From positions 18,435-82,434 of the forward strand of contig CAILBC010000033.1 of the NCBI GenBank assembly GCA_903832325.1: DNA of 64,000 nucleotides, in the 5' to 3' direction. The position numbers and the translations under genes were made by a program. The notes below the pieces were generated by a model, which saw only the letters and a program-made list of their open reading frames with translations, was not told the DNA's origin and searched no databases. Numbering within the stretch: the stretch's first letter is position 1; each line of letters begins with the position of its first letter. Origin of the DNA: an uncultured Sphingomonadales bacterium (GTDB lineage: Bacteria > Pseudomonadota > Alphaproteobacteria > Sphingomonadales > Sphingomonadaceae). Shown in pieces: positions 63,536 to 64,000 of the stretch.

Positions 63536-63898
63536 ATGGATCGAACACGATTTTCGAGGCCCGGTATGGGCAAGGTGCAGCGGCGCATGCATCGGCGTGC
63601 CGAAGTGGGCGCGCCGGCGCTGCTGATGACAATTGCCAGCCGGTTCGATGGTGTGCTGGAAGATATTTCGGTATCGGGTGCGCGCATCCTCCTGCGCGCC
63701 AAGCCGCCGCGCGAGGGGCGTGACGTGGTGGTGCGCTGGAGCGACCACGAAGCGTTTGGCATGGTTGTGTGGGCCAGTGCGGAGCGCGTGGGCATCGCCT
63801 TTCACCAGAACCTGCCCAGCCATATGGTCATCCATCCGGACGAAAACGACGGGCCCGAGGACCTTGAGCCTTATGTGCGCAATTTCCGCCCGGTCTGA
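63536..63898 (+). CDS. PilZ-domain protein
   Basis: 120 aa. The cyclic-di-GMP binding signature is present: an arginine-rich N-terminal motif VQRRMHRRAEVG and DISVSGARILL. It is a single-domain PilZ, probably an effector or adaptor. GGGGGGCGGCG precedes ATG 63536. With the diguanylate cyclase at 18.7 kb and the GGDEF-EAL protein at 25.7 kb, all three functional classes of c-di-GMP protein occur in the window. Confidence 0.87.
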   Translation: MDRTRFSRPGMGKVQRRMHRRAEVGAPALLMTIASRFDGVLEDISVSGARILLRAKPPREGRDVVVRWSDHEAFGMVVWASAERVGIAFHQNLPSHMVIHPDENDGPEDLEPYVRNFRPV

Positions 63899-63904
63899 GA
63901 GTCT

Positions 63905-63940
63905 GACTTCGAAACGCGCGAAAGGGCGAGTTTCGAAGTC
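63905..63940. terminator. Hairpin after the PilZ gene
   Basis: Perfect 11-bp arms GACTTCGAAAC and GTTTCGAAGTC with a 14-base loop, starting 7 bases after the PilZ stop. No T run follows. Probable 3' end structure. Confidence 0.6.
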
Positions 63941-63960
63941 GGTACCGGCCCACTCCCCCA

Positions 63961-64000
63961 CCCGACCACCCACGTAATTGTACGGTATTGGGTGGTCGGG
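63961..64000. repeat. Second palindrome at the window edge
   Basis: Perfect 12-bp arms CCCGACCACCCA (63961-63972) and TGGGTGGTCGGG (63989-64000) with a 16-base AT-rich loop. It reaches the last base of the window, so its full extent is unknown. It may be a second transcription-end hairpin or the start of another repeat family. Confidence 0.6.

Noticed and set aside
1..64000. tRNA, rRNA, prophage or integrative element genes
   Set aside because: No cloverleaf, rRNA segment, integrase, transposase or phage gene recognised on either strand.

Overview
This is 64 kb of very GC-rich chromosome from an alphaproteobacterium, most likely a sphingomonad (Novosphingobium/Sphingomonas-like). The indications are the pckA/chvI-chvG-hprK-rapZ-EIIA-HPr block, a Caulobacter-type TonB-dependent receptor beside a tryptophan-halogenase-like flavoprotein and a GH3 glycosidase, a Sphingomonas-type PhoK alkaline phosphatase, tandem cysteine desulfurases with a ferredoxin, and an Anbu proteasome-like operon. 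No rRNA or tRNA gene, CRISPR array, integrase, transposase or prophage gene was recognised. Nearly all of the window reads as core chromosome.

Layout. 1-5.3 kb (minus): glycan-uptake locus TonB receptor > flavin halogenase > GH3 glycosidase (cut by the window edge), with a LacI-type operator candidate upstream. 5.6-8.6 kb (plus): GDP-mannose precursor genes manC and manA, then a serine acetyltransferase. 8.7-10.9 kb (minus): a glycine-zipper protein and an RTX-repeat protein. 11.1-12.7 kb (minus): pckA, divergent from 13.0-17.8 kb (plus) chvI-chvG-hprK-rapZ-EIIA(Man)-HPr and then a SpoU methyltransferase. 18.7-22.6 kb (minus): diguanylate cyclase, rmuC, def, recR. 22.7-28.1 kb (plus): fmt, truA, a quinone-oxidoreductase-like protein and a GGDEF-EAL protein. 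28.1-30.4 kb: a cobS-like ATPase, two small proteins and a hydrolase. 30.5-36.3 kb (plus): two cysteine desulfurases, ferredoxin, parC and an SDR. 36.3-38.5 kb (minus): dsbD-like gene. 38.6-41.6 kb (plus): phoK and a UbiH-type hydroxylase. 41.6-44.2 kb (minus): hemC-hemD-mitofilin-like, divergent from 44.3-48.5 kb (plus) tsaD-gpsA-flippase-HhH protein. 48.5-51.4 kb (minus): a lipoprotein and uvrB. 51.5-54.4 kb (plus): DUF3617-type lipoprotein, hydrolase, MFS transporter. 54.6-59.0 kb (plus): Anbu operon. 59.3-63.9 kb: LuxR/FixJ-type regulator, extensin-like lipoprotein, AraC-type regulator, SGNH hydrolase, PilZ protein.

Two kinds of non-genic structure stand out. One is a dispersed element of about 103 bp made of two hairpins joined by a conserved linker: three full copies and one 41-bp copy that keeps only the outer arms, all intergenic. 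The other is a high density of short tandem duplications (10-20 bp units, usually 2-5 copies). Many of these span the stop codon of a gene, so the stop is repeated downstream; others lie in leaders, signal peptides and low-complexity protein segments.

The whole annotation comes from reading the sequence and recalled family motifs, without any database search. Start codons were chosen from ribosome-binding sites, signal peptides and overlaps, and several are GTG or TTG.
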